Assembly (NCBI GenBank): GCA_002102555.1
Contig: MCFL01000002.1
Span: 682,001 to 746,000, forward strand
Length of the DNA: 64,000 nt
From: Catenaria anguillulae PL171
Taxonomy: Eukaryota > Blastocladiomycota > Blastocladiomycetes > Blastocladiales > Catenariaceae
Direction of reading: 5' to 3'
Below are positions 10,701 through 23,861 of the stretch, piece after piece. A model generated the notes under the pieces. That model had not been told where the DNA came from. It searched no databases and saw only the letters and a program-made list of their open reading frames with translations. How positions within the stretch are numbered: the stretch's first letter is position 1; each line of letters begins with the position of its first letter. Made by a program: the position numbers and the translations under genes.

Positions 10701-13700
10701 GTCGACAAGCTCAATTTGGACGGATACTCCAACCTCGGACACTTTGTCGAGCGCCTGGACCAGCAGCTTGAGGTGGTTCTCTCCAAGCGGCTCACGGCGT
10801 CCATGGCCCAGTGGGCCAAGGCCTTTGAGGCCAACCGTGACGATTTCACTGCCTCGGGCATGCGCCGCAACCGCCAATCGCTGGTTCGCGGATCTGTTGC
10901 AGGCGGGCTCAACGCGGCCGTGGGCGATTCGGCCGTCGAGTCGGCCATGGATCCCGACCAGGACACGCACCGCCATCAAGGCGCGGGCGGCCACGAGGTG
11001 GCGACGGCGTTGGTGCTTGAACCAGTCGTCCACGAGGTCACGATTCGCAACCAAATCATGTTCATTGACCCGCCCATGGAGCGTGCCCGCTCGACTTGGT
11101 TCCAGCACTTGCAAGAATGGATGGCCATCGTATGCAACCAGTCCCGCATTCAAGCGTCAAACTACCAGCTGTCGATGCGCCAGGCCGAGAAGCAGACCTT
11201 TGTTGCCCTGCTCGAGCGCGTACCCGAGTCTTCGCTCAAGGCCGTTTACACCATCATTGAATCCAAAATGACCCAAGTCGAGTCGTACGTCGAGGTGTGG
11301 TTGCAATACCAGTCCTTGTGGGATCTGGAGCCGTCCAGCGTGTATGACGCCCTCGGCGACGATTTGCACAAGTGGCAATCTTTGCTGCTCGAGATCAAGA
11401 AGGCCCGCGGCACGTTTGACGTGTCCGACACGGCCAAGGCATTCGGACCCATCATCATCGACTATGAGCAAGTTCAAGCCAAGGTCAACGCAAAGTACGA
11501 CCAATGGCAACGCGAAATCCTCGCCAAGTATGGATCCAAGCTCGCGCAGGCCATGCGCGACTTCCACTCGACCGTCAGCCTGTCGCGTACCGAGCTCGAG
11601 GCCTTTTCTGTGGAAGCTGCCAGCACCGCCGATACGATTTCGTTTATCATCCGCTTGCAAGATCTCAAGCGCAAGGTTGTTCCGTGGGCCGGGGATGTGG
11701 AAGCGTTCCGCGCCGGCCAAAAGGTGCTTGAGCGCCAGCGGTACTCGTTCCCGAACGACTGGATCTACATTGAGCAGATTGAGGGCGAGTGGTCGGCGTT
11801 CAACGAGATTTTGTTGCGCAAGGACAACTCGATTCAAGAGCAAGTCTCGGGTCTGCAAATGAAGGTGGTGCAGCAGGACAAGTCGATCCAAGCAAAGACG
11901 ACTGCTTTGCTCGTCGAGTGGGAACGTGTCAAGCCCGTTCAAGGCGATTTGCCCCACGAGACGGCACTCAATACGCTCAACATTTACGAAGGCAAGCTCG
12001 CGCGCGTTCGCGAGGAGGTGCAACAGCTTGTCAAGGCAAAGGAGGCACTTGGGCTCATGGATACCGGTCGCGATACCGCCACGTTGGAAGTCGCACTCGA
12101 GGAACTTGCGGATCTCAAGGGTGTGTGGTCGGCGCTCAGTGGTGTGTGGGCCGAGCTGGCCGAGATGCGCGAACTGGCCTGGGCCAATGTGTCGGCGCGC
12201 AAGATCCGGCAGCAGCTCGATGGGCTCATGGCGCAAACCAAAGAGATGCCCGCCAAGATGCGCCAGTACGCCGCATACGAGTATGTGCAAGAGATGCTGC
12301 GCGGCATGGTCAAGATGAACGTGCTCGTGAGCGACCTCAAGTCGGAGGCACTGCGTGACCGCCATTGGAAGTCGTTGCTCCGCCAGCTCAATGTGCCGCA
12401 TTTAGTGGTGTCGGACCTCACGCTCGGCCACATTTGGAACTTGGACTTGCGCCGCAACGAGCAAATCATTCGCGCCGTCATCACTACGGCGCAGGGCGAG
12501 ATGGGGTTGGAAGAGTACTTGCGCCAAGTCAAGGAAACGTGGACCAACTACTCGCTTGAATTGGTCAACTACCAAAACAAGTGCCGTCTTGTCAAGGGCT
12601 GGGACGATTTGTTTTCGGTGTGCTCGGAGCATCTCAACTCGCTGCAAGCCATGCGCATGTCGCCCTACTACCGCGTGTTTGAAGAGGAGGCCGGTTCCTG
12701 GGAGGACAAGCTCAACCGCGTCCAGCTCTTGTTTGACGTTTGGATTGACGTCCAGCGCCAGTGGGTGTACCTCGAGGGCGTTTTCACCGGTTCGGTAGAT
12801 ATCAAGCACTTGCTGCCTGTGGAGACTTCGCGGTTCCAAAACATCAACACCGAGTTCATGGCCGTCATGAAAAAAGTGTACAAGTCACCGTACGTGCTCG
12901 ATGTGCTCAACATCCAAAACATTCAAAAGTCGATGGAGCGCCTCGCCGATTTGTTGACCAAGATTCAAAAGGCCTTGGGCGAGTACTTGGAACGCGAGCG
13001 GAATGCGTTCCCGCGTTTTTACTTTGTGGGCGACGAGGACTTGCTCGAGATCATCGGCAACGCCAAGGACGTGGAGCGTGTGCAAAAGCATTTGAAAAAG
13101 ATGTTTGCCGGCATTGCCACCGTCTCGGTCAACGAGGGTGGTGAAATCACGGCCATCAAGTCCAAGGAGGGCGAGACGGTGCCGCTGCGCAACCCCGTTG
13201 TTGTCAAGGACCGCCGCATCAACGAGTGGTTGTCGACTTTGGAGCAAGAGATGAAGGTGTCGCTTGCCCTCATTCTCGAAGAGTGCCATGCCGAATACGC
13301 CCAGCTCTTTGCCAGTACCTCGAGCCTGGAATCGCTGCTTGCTTGGATGGTCAAGTTCCCGTCGCAGCTCATTGTGCTCGCCGCCCAAGTTGCTTGGACG
13401 CAATCGGTTGAATCGACGCTTGCACAATCTCAACCGCCTGCTGGTACTTTGGGTCAAGTCGAAGCCATTCTGCACGTGCTTGCTGATGCCGTCTTGTCTG
13501 ATCTGGACGTCATGGTGCGCAAAAAGTGTGAGCATTTGATTACCGAGCTCGTGCACCAGCGCGACGTTGTCCGCAACCTGCTCAAGAACGCCATCACCCG
13601 CGCCAGTGACTTTGAGTGGCTCTACTACATGCGCTTCTATTTGGACACGTCCCGTCCGGACCCGCTGCATCGACTCGAGGTCCAAATGGCCAACGCCTGC

Positions 13701-16700
13701 TTCCACTACGGCTACGAGTACTTGGGCATCCCCGACCGTCTTGTGCAAACGCCCTTGACCGACCGTTGCTTCCTCACGCTCACGCAAGCACTGGAGAGTC
13801 GTCTTGGCGGCAGTCCCTTTGGCCCCGCCGGTACGGGCAAGACCGAAAGTGTAAAGGCGTTGGGTGTCGCGCTCGGTCGCTTTGTGCTCGTGTTTTGCTG
13901 TGACGAGAATTTTGACTTCCAGGCCATGGGTCGCATTTTCGTTGGTTTGTGCATGGTTGGTGCGTGGGGCTGCTTTGACGAGTTCAACCGTCTCGAAGAG
14001 CGCATTCTTTCCGCCGTGTCGCAACAAGTTCAGTCGATCCAACTTGGTTTGCGCAAGCTTGGGTCCATGCACAAGGCCGCCGGCACCATTTCGTCCACGG
14101 ACTCGGTCGAGATTGAGCTGCTTGGCCGTCAAGTCCCCATCAACGGCGACACGGGTATCTTCATCACCATGAACCCGGGCTATGCTGGCCGCAGCAACTT
14201 GCCCGACAATCTCAAGAAGCTTTTCCGCTCTGTTGCCATGACCAAGCCTGACCGCGAATTGATTGCCCAGGTCATGTTGTACTCGCAAGGTTTCAAATCC
14301 GCCGAGACGCTTGCTGCCAAGGTGGTGCCGCTCTTCAACCTGTGCTCGGAACAGCTCAGCAACCAGTCGCATTACGATTTCGGTTTGCGTGCGCTCAAGT
14401 CGGTTTTGGTCAGTGCAGGAAACCTCAAGCGGTTGCGGATTGGCCCGGGGAGTGCTGCGGCACAAGAAGGTGTCAGCGACCCCACGACGGAGCAAGAGAT
14501 TTTGATCCAATCGGTTTGCGAAACCGTCATGCCCAAGCTCGTGATTGAAGATTTGCCCCTGTTGCGCTCGCTTTTGCACGATGTGTTCCCCGGTGTCGAG
14601 TACAAGCCCGTCGATCTCGGCAAGCTCGAAGAGGCATTCGCGCCGTATGCAAGGAGCGGTTCCTCGAGTGCACCGAAGCTTGGATGGCCAAGATCCTTCA
14701 ACTGTACCAAATCCAGCACATTCACCACGGCCTCATGATGGTGGGTCCGTCCGGTACAGGCAAGTCCACCAACTGGCAAGTCTTGCTCGAGGCACTTGAG
14801 CGCGTTGAAAACGTCGAGGGCGTGTCCTATGTCATTGACCCCAAGGCCATTCCCAAGGACAACTTGTACGGTACTTTGGATCCGACCACGCGCGAGTGGA
14901 CCGACGGTTTGTTCACGCATGTGCTGCGCAAGATCATTGACAATGTTCGTGGCGAGTCGGCCAAGCGCCATTGGATCATCTTTGACGGTGACGTGGACCC
15001 CGAGTGGGTCGAGAACCTCAACTCTGTGCTCGACGACAACAAGCTCTTGACCTTGCCCAACGGCGAGCGTTTGTCCTTGCCGCCCAACGTCCGCATCTTG
15101 TTTGAGGTGGACACGCTCAAGTACGCCACGCTGGCTACCGTCTCCCGTTGCGGCATGGTATGGTACTCGGAGGAGGTTGTCACCAGCGACATGATGTGTG
15201 CGCACTACCTCAACACGCTGTCGGAACAAGCCCTCGACATGGGTGACGACGCCACTCTCAACGTGTCGCCAGAGGACGTTCTCACACTCCAACGGTCAGT
15301 GGCGTCCACATTGGGGCCCTACATGGAAAAGGACGGTCTTGTGTTGCGCGCCCTTAAGTATGCGGAAGCCGAAATCGAGCACATTATGGACTTTACCGCC
15401 GGCCGTGTTCTCACGACTCTGTTTTCGCTCATCAACAAGGCCATTCGCATCATGGTCGAGTACGATGCTCAGCACTCGGACTTCCCCTTGTCCTTGTCGT
15501 CAATCGAGTCGTTTGTGACCAAGAAGCTTCTCACGGCTGTGGTGTGGTCGTTTGCCGGTGACGCCAAGCTGGAATCGCGGAGACAGTTGAGCGACTTTGT
15601 GCGCGGCATTACCACCATTGATTTGCCCATGGGCGATGACGGCAACATCATTGACTACGACGTGACCTTGCCCGACGGCCAATGGATCAACTGGACGTCA
15701 CGCGTGCCTCAAATCGAGATCGAGACGCACAACGTGACCCAAGCCGACGTGGTTGTGCCTACTGTCGATACCGTCCGTCATGAGCAAGTCCTTTACAGCT
15801 GGCTCAGTGAGCACAAGCCGGTGCTGTTGTGTGGCCCTCCTGGTTCGGGCAAGACCATGACCTTGTTCAGTGCCTGCGCAAGCTCCCCGACATGGAAGTC
15901 GTGGGTCTCAACTTTTCGTCTGCCACCACGCCCGACCTCGTTCTCAAGACGCTTGAGCAGTATTGCGAGTACAAGAAGACGCCTTCGGGTATGTCATGTG
16001 CCCTCAAACCCTTGGCAAGTGGCTGGTCCTGTTTTGCGACGAGATCAACTTGCCCGCAACCGACACGTACGGCACGCAAAAGGTCTTGTCGCTGATGCGC
16101 CAAATGATCGAAGCCAATGGGTTCTGGCGCACGTCCGACTTGCAGTGGATCCGTCTCGAGCGTATCCAGTTTGTGGGTGCTTGCAACCCTCCCACCGATC
16201 CTGGCCGTGTGCCCATGTCACACCGATTCTTGCGCCATGCACCTCTCGTCATGGTTGACTACCCGGGCCGCACGTCGCTCATTCAAATCTACTCGACCTT
16301 CTCGCGTGCTCTGCTCAAGGTGATTCCAACTCTGCGTGGCTACGCCGATGCCTTGACCAATGCCATGGTCGATTTCTATCTCGACTCGCAACAGCGGTTT
16401 ACTCCTGACACGCAGGCCCATTACGTGTACTCGCCACGTGAGTTGACTCGCTGGGTCCGCGGCATTTTCGAGGCGATTCACCCGCTGGACGAGCTCTCGG
16501 TCGATGGTTTGGTGCGTGTTTGGGCGCACGAAGCACTTCGCCTATTCCAGGACCGACTCGTCACGGAGGAAGAGCGCGAGTGGACCGACCGCCATTTGGA
16601 CGACATTGCGTACCGCTACTTCCCCAACCTTGGTTCTGCGGCGTTGCAGCGGCCCATCCTCTTCTCCAATTGGCTCACCAAGAACTACCTCCCCGTCGAT

Positions 16701-19700
16701 CGCGCCGCCCTTCGTGAGTTCATCAAGGCCCGCTTGCGTGTCTTTTACGAGGAGGAGCTCGACGTGCCTCTTGTCTTGTTCAACCACGTTCTTGAGCATG
16801 TTTTGCGCATCGACCGTGTGTTCCGCCAAATGCAAGGTCACTTGCTGCTCATTGGTGTTTCGGGCTCGGGCAAGACCACCTTGTCGCGGTTCGTGGCCTG
16901 GATGAATGGTTTCTCCGTGTTCCAAATCAAGGCGCACAACCGCTACACTGGGGCCGATTTCGACGAGGACTTGCGCCAGGTGCTTCGCCGTTCCGGGTGC
17001 AAGGGCGAAAAGATTTGCTTCATCATGGACGAGAGCAATGTCCTCGACAGCGGTTTCCTCGAGCGTATGAACACCTTGTTGGCCAATGCCGAGGTCCCAG
17101 GTTTGTTTGAAGGTGATGAGTATGCTTCGCTCATGAACCAGTGCAAAGAAGGCGCCGCCAAGGAGGGTCTCTTGCTCGATTCGTCCGAGGAGCTCTACAA
17201 GTGGTTTACGCGCCAAGTCATGAAGAACTTGCACGTTGTGTTCACCATGAACCCGCCCGAGAATGGTCTGGCGTCCCGCGCCGCCACCTCGCCGGCCTTG
17301 TTCAACCGTTGCGTCTTGGATTGGTTTGGCGATTGGAACGACGAGGCCTTTTACCAAGTGGGCAAGGAGTTTACCGACGTGCTCGATTTGGACCTGCCCA
17401 ACTTTGTCGCCCCCGACACCTTGCCCGTTGCCGTCCGCGACTTGCAGTTGCCCGCCTCGTATCGCGACAGTGTGCTCAACGCCTTTGTGCACATTCATCA
17501 ATCCGTCCATCATGTCAACCAACGGCTTGCCAAGCGTCAAGGTCGGTACAATTACTGCACGCCTCGCCACTACCTCGATTTCATTCGCCATTACGTGCGG
17601 CTGTTTAACGAGAAGCGCGAGGAGCTTGAAGAGCAACAGCGCCATCTCAATGTTGGTCTCGACAAGCTCAACGACACGGTCAAGCAGGTTGAAGAGTTGC
17701 GTGGATCGCTTGCCGTCAAGAAATTCGAGCTCGAGCAAAAGGACGCCTTGGCCAACGAAAAGCTCAAGCGCATGGTGGCCGAGCAGCAGGAGGCTGAGCA
17801 AAAGAAGGCCCAGTCTCAACAAATGTCGCAAGTCCTCGAGCAAAAGAATCGCATGATTGCCGAGCGCCGCCGCCATGTCGAGGACGACCTTGCCCGTGCC
17901 GCACCTGCCGTGCTTGAGGCTCGCAACAGTGTTAGTGGCATCAAGAAGCAACAGTTGACCGAGGTGCGCAGTATGGGTAACCCGCCCGAGGCCGTCAAGC
18001 TCGCCATGGAGTCGGTGTGCACGTTGCTTGGGCATCACATTGATTCATGGAAGGCTGTCCAAGCCGTGATTCGTCGTGACGACTTTATTGCTTCGCTTCT
18101 CAACTTTGATACCGAGGCCATGATGACGACGCCGTTGCGCGAGCGCATGAAGCGTGAGTATCTCAACAACCCCAACTACCGCTTCGAGATTGTCAACCGT
18201 GCGTCCAAGGCTTGTGGTCCGCTCGTTCAGTGGGTGACGGCCCAAGTTGCGTACTCTGAGATTTTGGAGAGCGTCGGTCCGCTTCAAGCCGAGTTGCAGT
18301 TGCTGCAGCAAGACGCCATGAAGACGCAGACAGCCGCCGACGAGGCCAACCAGCTCGTGCAGCATTTGGAGGAGAGTATTGCCAAGTACAAGGAGGAGTA
18401 TGCCGTGCTCGTTTCCGAAACGCAAAACCTCAAGTCCGAGATGGAGCGTGTCAAGTCCAAGGTGGATCGGTCGTTGTCGCTGATTGCGTCATTGAGCAGC
18501 GAGCAAGAACGGTGGGAGAATACGTCGCAGGCATTTGAGCAGCAGATGGGTACGCTCGTTGGCGACGTGCTGTTGAGTGCCGCCTACCTCGCGTACGGTG
18601 GCTACTATGACCAGCAGTACCGCAGCAACATGTGGGGCAGCTGGCGGTCGCATTTGCGGCTGTCCGGGATCCAGTTTAAGGCCGACCTCGCCCGCATTGA
18701 AACTCTCTGCACGGCCGACCAACGTCTCGGGTGGCATGCCAACTCACTGCCGACTGACGATTTGTGCATCGAGAACGCCATCATGATTCAACGGCACAAC
18801 CGGTACCCGCTCATTATTGACCCAAGTGGTCAAGCCACGGCCTTTATTGCAAACGAGCTCAAGGACCGCAAGATTTTGGTCACGTCCTTCCTCGACGACT
18901 CGTTCCTCAAGAACCTCGAAAGTGCCCTCCGCTTCGGTAACCCGATTCTCATTCAAGACGTGGAGAATCTCGATCCGATTCTCAACCCGGTCCTCAACCG
19001 CGAGTTGCGTCGCACTGGTGGTCGTGTGCTGATCCGTCTTGGCAACCAAGATATTGACTTTTCGCCGTCATTCACCCTGTTCCTGGCGACCCGTGATCCA
19101 AGTGTCAATTTCCCGCCCGACATTTGCTCTCGTGTGACGTTTGTCAACTTTACCGTGACCAAGAGCTCGTTGCAAACCCAGTGCCTTAATAAGGTCTTGT
19201 CTCAAGAGCGGCCCGACGTTGACGCCAAGCGCACCGACTTGCTCAAGTTGCAGGGCGAGTTCAACTTCCGCTTGCGCCACTTGGAAAAGAGTCTGTTGCA
19301 AGCGCTCAACGAGTCCAAGGGTAACATTCTCGATGACGACAATGTGATTGCCACACTCGAAAAGCTCAAGAAGGAGGCCCGCGAGATTCAAGACAAGGTG
19401 TTGGAGACTGACGTTGTCATGAAGGAGATAGATCAAGTCACGGCCGTGTACACACCGTTTGCGAGTGCGTGCGCCAGCATTTTCTTTGCCCTCGAACAGC
19501 TCTCGCACATCAACCACTTTTACCAGTTCTCGCTCGAGTTCTTTGACGACGTGTTCCAGTTTGTCCTCAAGTCGCATCAGCTTGGCTCAACTCGCGACCA
19601 TGCCGCCCGCCTGGATATTCTCACACTCGAGTTATTCAAGGAGTCGTTCCGCCGAGTCAGCCGCGCGCTTGTCCACGAAGATCACATCATGTTTGGCACC

Positions 19701-21953
19701 ATCCTCGCTCAAATCTTTTTGGGCTTAGAATCTCGCCATCTTGTCATGAGCCCTGAGTTTGAGTTTATGGTGACGGGTGTGACGCCGCCGCTCAAAGATT
19801 TGGACCCGCGCTCTGCCGAGATTCAAGGCCGTGTTGAGCTGCTTGCCCGTCTCGAGTCCTTCCGCACATCGATTGCCGGTCATGTGCAAGCCAACCAGGA
19901 GCAGTGGTACTCGTTCTTGACGTACCAATCACAAGCCGTCCCGGAATGCTGGGTCCAGACCAACAATGCCGTCATGTGGCACGTCAACCGCACATTGTCG
20001 CCAAGGCATTCCGTCCCGATTTGGTGCCGACCGCCGTTCAAGAGCTGATTCAAGTTGCCTTCGGCAAGCAGTTCCCCATGTCGCACGAAACCAATTTGGC
20101 CAAGGTTGTCCGTGACGAGGTCCGCGCGCTGAGCCCGTTGCCTTTGTTGCCCCGCCCGGTCTTGATGCCAGTAGCCGTGTTGAAAACTGGCCCAAGAGCT
20201 CGGCCAGCAACTCACCTCGGTGGCCATGGGCAGTTCCGAGGGTTATGGTCTCGCCGACAAGGCCATCAACAATGCTGTCCAGCGCGGCGGCTGGGTCTTG
20301 CTCAAAAATGTGCATCTTGCGCCTCAGTGGCTGAGCCAGCTCGAAAAGCGCCTGCACTCGCTCCGGCCTCACGACTCGTTCCGTTTGTTCTTGACCATGG
20401 AATCCAACCCACGCGTACCCGTCAACTTGCTCCGCCAGTCGCGCATCTTCATGTTCGAGTCGCCGCCGGGCATCAAGGCCAACCTGCTCGAGTCGCTCAA
20501 CTCGATCAAGTCCATGCCCAACTTGTCGCGCGGTCCCGCCGAAAAGGCGCGCTTGTACTTCCTCATCAGCTGGTTGCACGCCCTTTTGCAAGAGCGGTTG
20601 CGCTATGTGCCTTTGGGTTGGTCCAAGTTGTACGAGTTCAATGATGCCGACATGGAGTGTGCCATGTTTACAATTGACGAGTGGTGTGACAAGGCCGCCA
20701 GCGGGCGGAGCAACTTGTCGCCAGCCAAGATTCCATGGGCAGCCGTCAAGACATTGGTCAAGGAAAGCGTGTATGGTGGCAAGATTGATGTCGAGTTTGA
20801 CCAGTACGTCCTCAACTCGTTTGTGGATCAGCTCTTGGTCCCGCAGGCGTACGACCATGACTTCCCGCTCATTGACGGCCACTTGGCGATCCCCGACGGT
20901 ACCCGCATCGAGCACTTTATCGAGTGGGCGCAGCAGTTGCCCGAGCGCGAGCCGCCGCGCTGGTTGGGATTGCCCGATAACGCCGAGAAGGTGATTCTTG
21001 CCCACCACGGCACCAAGCTGCTCGGCCAAATCCAAAAGATGCGCAGCCTCGAGGACGATTCCGAGGATGAGCCGACGACGCCCACGTCATCTGCCCGTGG
21101 ATCCCGCAACGGCTCGCCGGCCACCCGCACCAAGTCGCTCGTGCCCGCCGCGTCGTCGACGCCCGCTTGGATGAAGGCGCTGCACAGTGCCGTCAAGGAA
21201 TGGACCACGTTGTTGCCCAAGGTGCTGCCGCCGTTTGCCCACCCGAACGTGAACGACCCAATGGCACGCTTCTTTTTCCGCGAGTACTCGATGGCGCGGA
21301 AGTTGCTCGGCCGTCTGCAAGCCGACTTGCATCAGCTCACGCTCGTGTGCGAGGGTCAACTCAAGCAAACCAACCACTTGCGCTCGCTCATGAGTGCTTT
21401 GACCAAGGGCCTGATTCCCAAGGAGTGGCTCGTGTACAAGGTCCCTAAGGCGTGGGGTGTGCGTGCGTGGCTGGATGACCTTGTCCACCGCTTGGACCAG
21501 ATCCGCAGCTTGTCGGCCTTGTCCAACTACCAAGCCGGTGTGCCCATTTGGCTCGGTGGGTTGTTCATGCCCGAAGCATTCATCACGGCGACGCGTCAAG
21601 CATTTGCGCAAAAGCACGGGTGGTCGTTGGAGGAGCTCGAGTTGGATTTGGTGTTAGATGGTGCAGATGCTGCGGCTGAAGGTTTCACGTTGACGGGTTT
21701 GCGTTTGGAAAGCGCGCAGTGGACCGACGGTGCGATTGCCTACTCCCCAACGATGCACTCGGCACTCGGTAACGTGGCTCTGCGTTGGATCCGGTCGACT
21801 GAGGTGGTTTCGTCCAAGCAAGGCGCGACCACGGCGCCGATTCCCGTGTACCTCAACGAAGATCGGTTGGTCATGTTGTTTAGTATTGATCTGCCCTCGC
21901 GTGAGACTGGGCGTGTGTTGTTGCAGAATGGTGCTGCCATGTTGACGTTGTAG
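7768..21953 (+). CDS. DYN1: Cytoplasmic dynein 1 heavy chain
   Basis: Minus-end-directed microtubule motor for nuclear migration and organelle transport. About 4,673 residues after correction, the family's usual size. The tail matches cytoplasmic dynein 1 closely ([26 protein letters not shown]-like segment). Motor P-loops, by approximate residue: AAA1 [10 protein letters not shown] (~1960) with Walker B CFDEFNR; AAA2 GPSGTGKST (~2270); AAA3 GPPGSGKT (~2630); AAA4 GVSGSGKTT (~2970). The stalk and microtubule-binding region lie at ~3200-3500 ([12 protein letters not shown]), and the C-terminal domain ends in [17 protein letters not shown]. Two introns: 8003-8088 and 8860-8948. Eleven one-base losses are needed, near 8433, 8648, 8666, 9308, 9710, 14640, 15873, 15989, 19988, 20157 and 20187; (14186-175+11) is then exactly divisible by three. 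The close match to dynein 1 sequence argues against an axonemal isoform. Confidence 0.96.
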
Positions 21954-22368
21954 GTCGTCTGAGTTGAGAGTGTGTTTTGTCATTTGCTTTTGCTTGATTT
22001 TTTTAATTCTTGCCACCTTGTTTCGTCTTTCTATCTGTTTCTTGATTGCATCGATTGCTGTTGATTCATCATTTCCTTAAGTCTCTCTCGTCTTCATGTA
22101 TTCTACAAATTGCTGGTCTGCGTTCGTCTTCTTCTCACTAAACAACAAACCGACCAGCAATGCAAGGATTCACTCGCTCACACAAACCCAAAACTGGGAT
22201 CATAGGATAAACTGAATACATAGCACTTTTCAATCGCTTGGTCAACGGCCAACTGAAGGTAAACGATCCATAAAGTTTGGTAGGAGACTGATCCTTCAAA
22301 ACTGCATGACGCCCATCCCGCGGGTCCACTTGCACTCGGTATTCGCAACCCTTGTCCTCGTTTCAATC
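21954..22368. other. Intergenic
   Basis: About 415 AT-richer bases after the dynein stop, with a T-rich 3' UTR-like start. No gene seen. Confidence 0.4.
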
Positions 22369-23697
22369 ATGGCGACCAAGCGCGAGAAGCAGTATTTGTT
22401 CGATCATGGCGACTCGTTGTCCGCCGCCCAACTGCTGGAACCTGGATCTTCAGCCAGCACTGCTCCTTCCACTAAAGCAAACTCGTCCGTGATTAGCCTC
22501 TACTCTGGCTCGCTTCAACGCGGTGCCTCCGGTACCGTCCACCACGACCCACCCCCGCAGTATACCTCGGACGACCCGGAAACGCAGGTCCGTGAAATCG
22601 CGCCGCTCACAAACGGTGCATCTGTCATCACGGTGACTGACGCACGAAAGAAATCGTCCTGCTGCTCTCGATGCTGCACATGCTGCAACTGCTGTGGTCT
22701 CCCGCTGGCGCGTTGTCGCGCGGCATGGTGTCTGATTGTTGTTGGCCTGATTGTTTCTGCGGTTACGCTGGGAGTCATGACAATCAAGTGCGTCGCTCAA
22801 GCGCCGGTAAGAGTAGACCAAGGCACATTGGAGCTGGCAGCGTTCAAGGAAGGCGAGTTGCGAATCGTGTCAGCGATTTTTGTATGCCCCGTTTTGTCAA
22901 CGTGTCCAGTCGAGTCTCCTGCCACCACACTGATGTGAGGGCCTTTCTAGGATTCCGGCTCGATCCTCATCGAATCTGGCCCCGCGGGGTCGGACGTGAC
23001 TTACCGCGTCGACGTTTATTCATCTCACGACCCCAACACCAATCCGTTTTCGCAAACCTATGCGTCGAAATCCAATTCGACTTGGACGCTGACTCCCGCA
23101 AGCGTTCCCGGTACCGATGTTTGGCCGGCACACATGTGCGAGCGAACCGTGACCACTCTGACCCTACCCTCGGACCTCCTGGCCCGCGGCAACTACTCGC
23201 TGACTGTTGTCGCCCAAAATGCAGGCATCAAGTACATTGGTGGCGACTCAAACTCATCCTGGTGGTCCATGTCACTCACGTCGATGAACGGCGGCATCAA
23301 AGTGCAATCGCCGGCCACGGCTCCGCTCAAAATCCACTCGGTGCTGTCCGCCACATCGACCAACGGCGGCATTGCTATTGACCGCTTGCACATGACTCGC
23401 GCCAACGCTCGCCTCAAGGTTCAGTCCATGAATGGTGGCGTGTCGGTCGTGCTCGCCGGCTTGCCCGCGTTCCCGCAAGCCTTCACGGCAAGTGCTGGAT
23501 CAACCAATGGCGGCGTGTCTGTGTTGGTTCCGAGGGATGCGAGCTTTGCGTGGACAGCGGGATCGACCAATGGGGGAGTGTCGATTGTGGGCCAGCGGTC
23601 AAGTGCGAGGGAGGGCGAGATGGGACAGGGGAGGGGCGAGGGGAGGCAACTCAGCATGACGAGTGTGAATGGTGGAGTATCATTGGAGGTTGTGTGA
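22369..23697 (+). CDS. Single-pass membrane protein with extracellular NGGV/I repeat domain
   Basis: Unnamed 419-residue protein. Residues 1-~115 are polar, Ser/Pro-rich and end in a cysteine cluster (CCSRCCTCCNCC), a likely palmitoylation site just before one membrane helix (~127-145, LIVVGLIVSAVTLGVM). There is no signal peptide, so type II topology (C-terminus outside) is likely. The C-terminal ~250 residues carry repeated turns S-M/T-NGG-V/I (SMNGGIKV, STNGGIAI, SMNGGVSV, STNGGVSV twice, SVNGGVSL). This is the pattern of beta-solenoid 'putative adhesin' domains of the DUF4097/4098 type. Exons 22369-22881 and 22951-23697 join in phase 0 (donor GTATGC). The alternative start 63 bases upstream is not an ATG. 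Fungal relatives with cysteine clusters exist in my memory only as uncharacterised proteins; function unknown. Confidence 0.72.
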
Positions 23698-23861
23698 GGC
23701 TCAGTCAGTTCGCACGAGAGAATACATCAGTACAACAGTGAAAGGAGAAAACGGAAAGAAAACGCATGGCGTAGACCCAAGCAACTAAATACGTATGAGC
23801 CAAATGGCAGAAAAAAAAAATAGCTTCCGTCTACAGTGCCAACAACACGTACACGCATCAC

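Noticed and set aside
12885-14579. 564-codon open frame on the minus strand inside the dynein gene
   Set aside because: It is antisense to continuous, highly conserved dynein coding sequence. GC-rich codon bias (few T/A-starting stop complements) makes long antisense frames; several others occur the same way across 9.8-21.0 kb.
742-21953. Programmed -1 ribosomal frameshifting as a general mechanism
   Set aside because: Sites lack a common slippery heptamer, fall at non-homologous places in many unrelated housekeeping genes, and cluster irregularly. Sequencing loss is simpler. Kept as a refutable alternative in the finding.
7768-21953. Dynein gene as a pseudogene
   Set aside because: All four P-loops, Walker B, stalk and C-terminal segments are intact between the breaks, and there is no in-frame nonsense codon once the 11 bases are restored.
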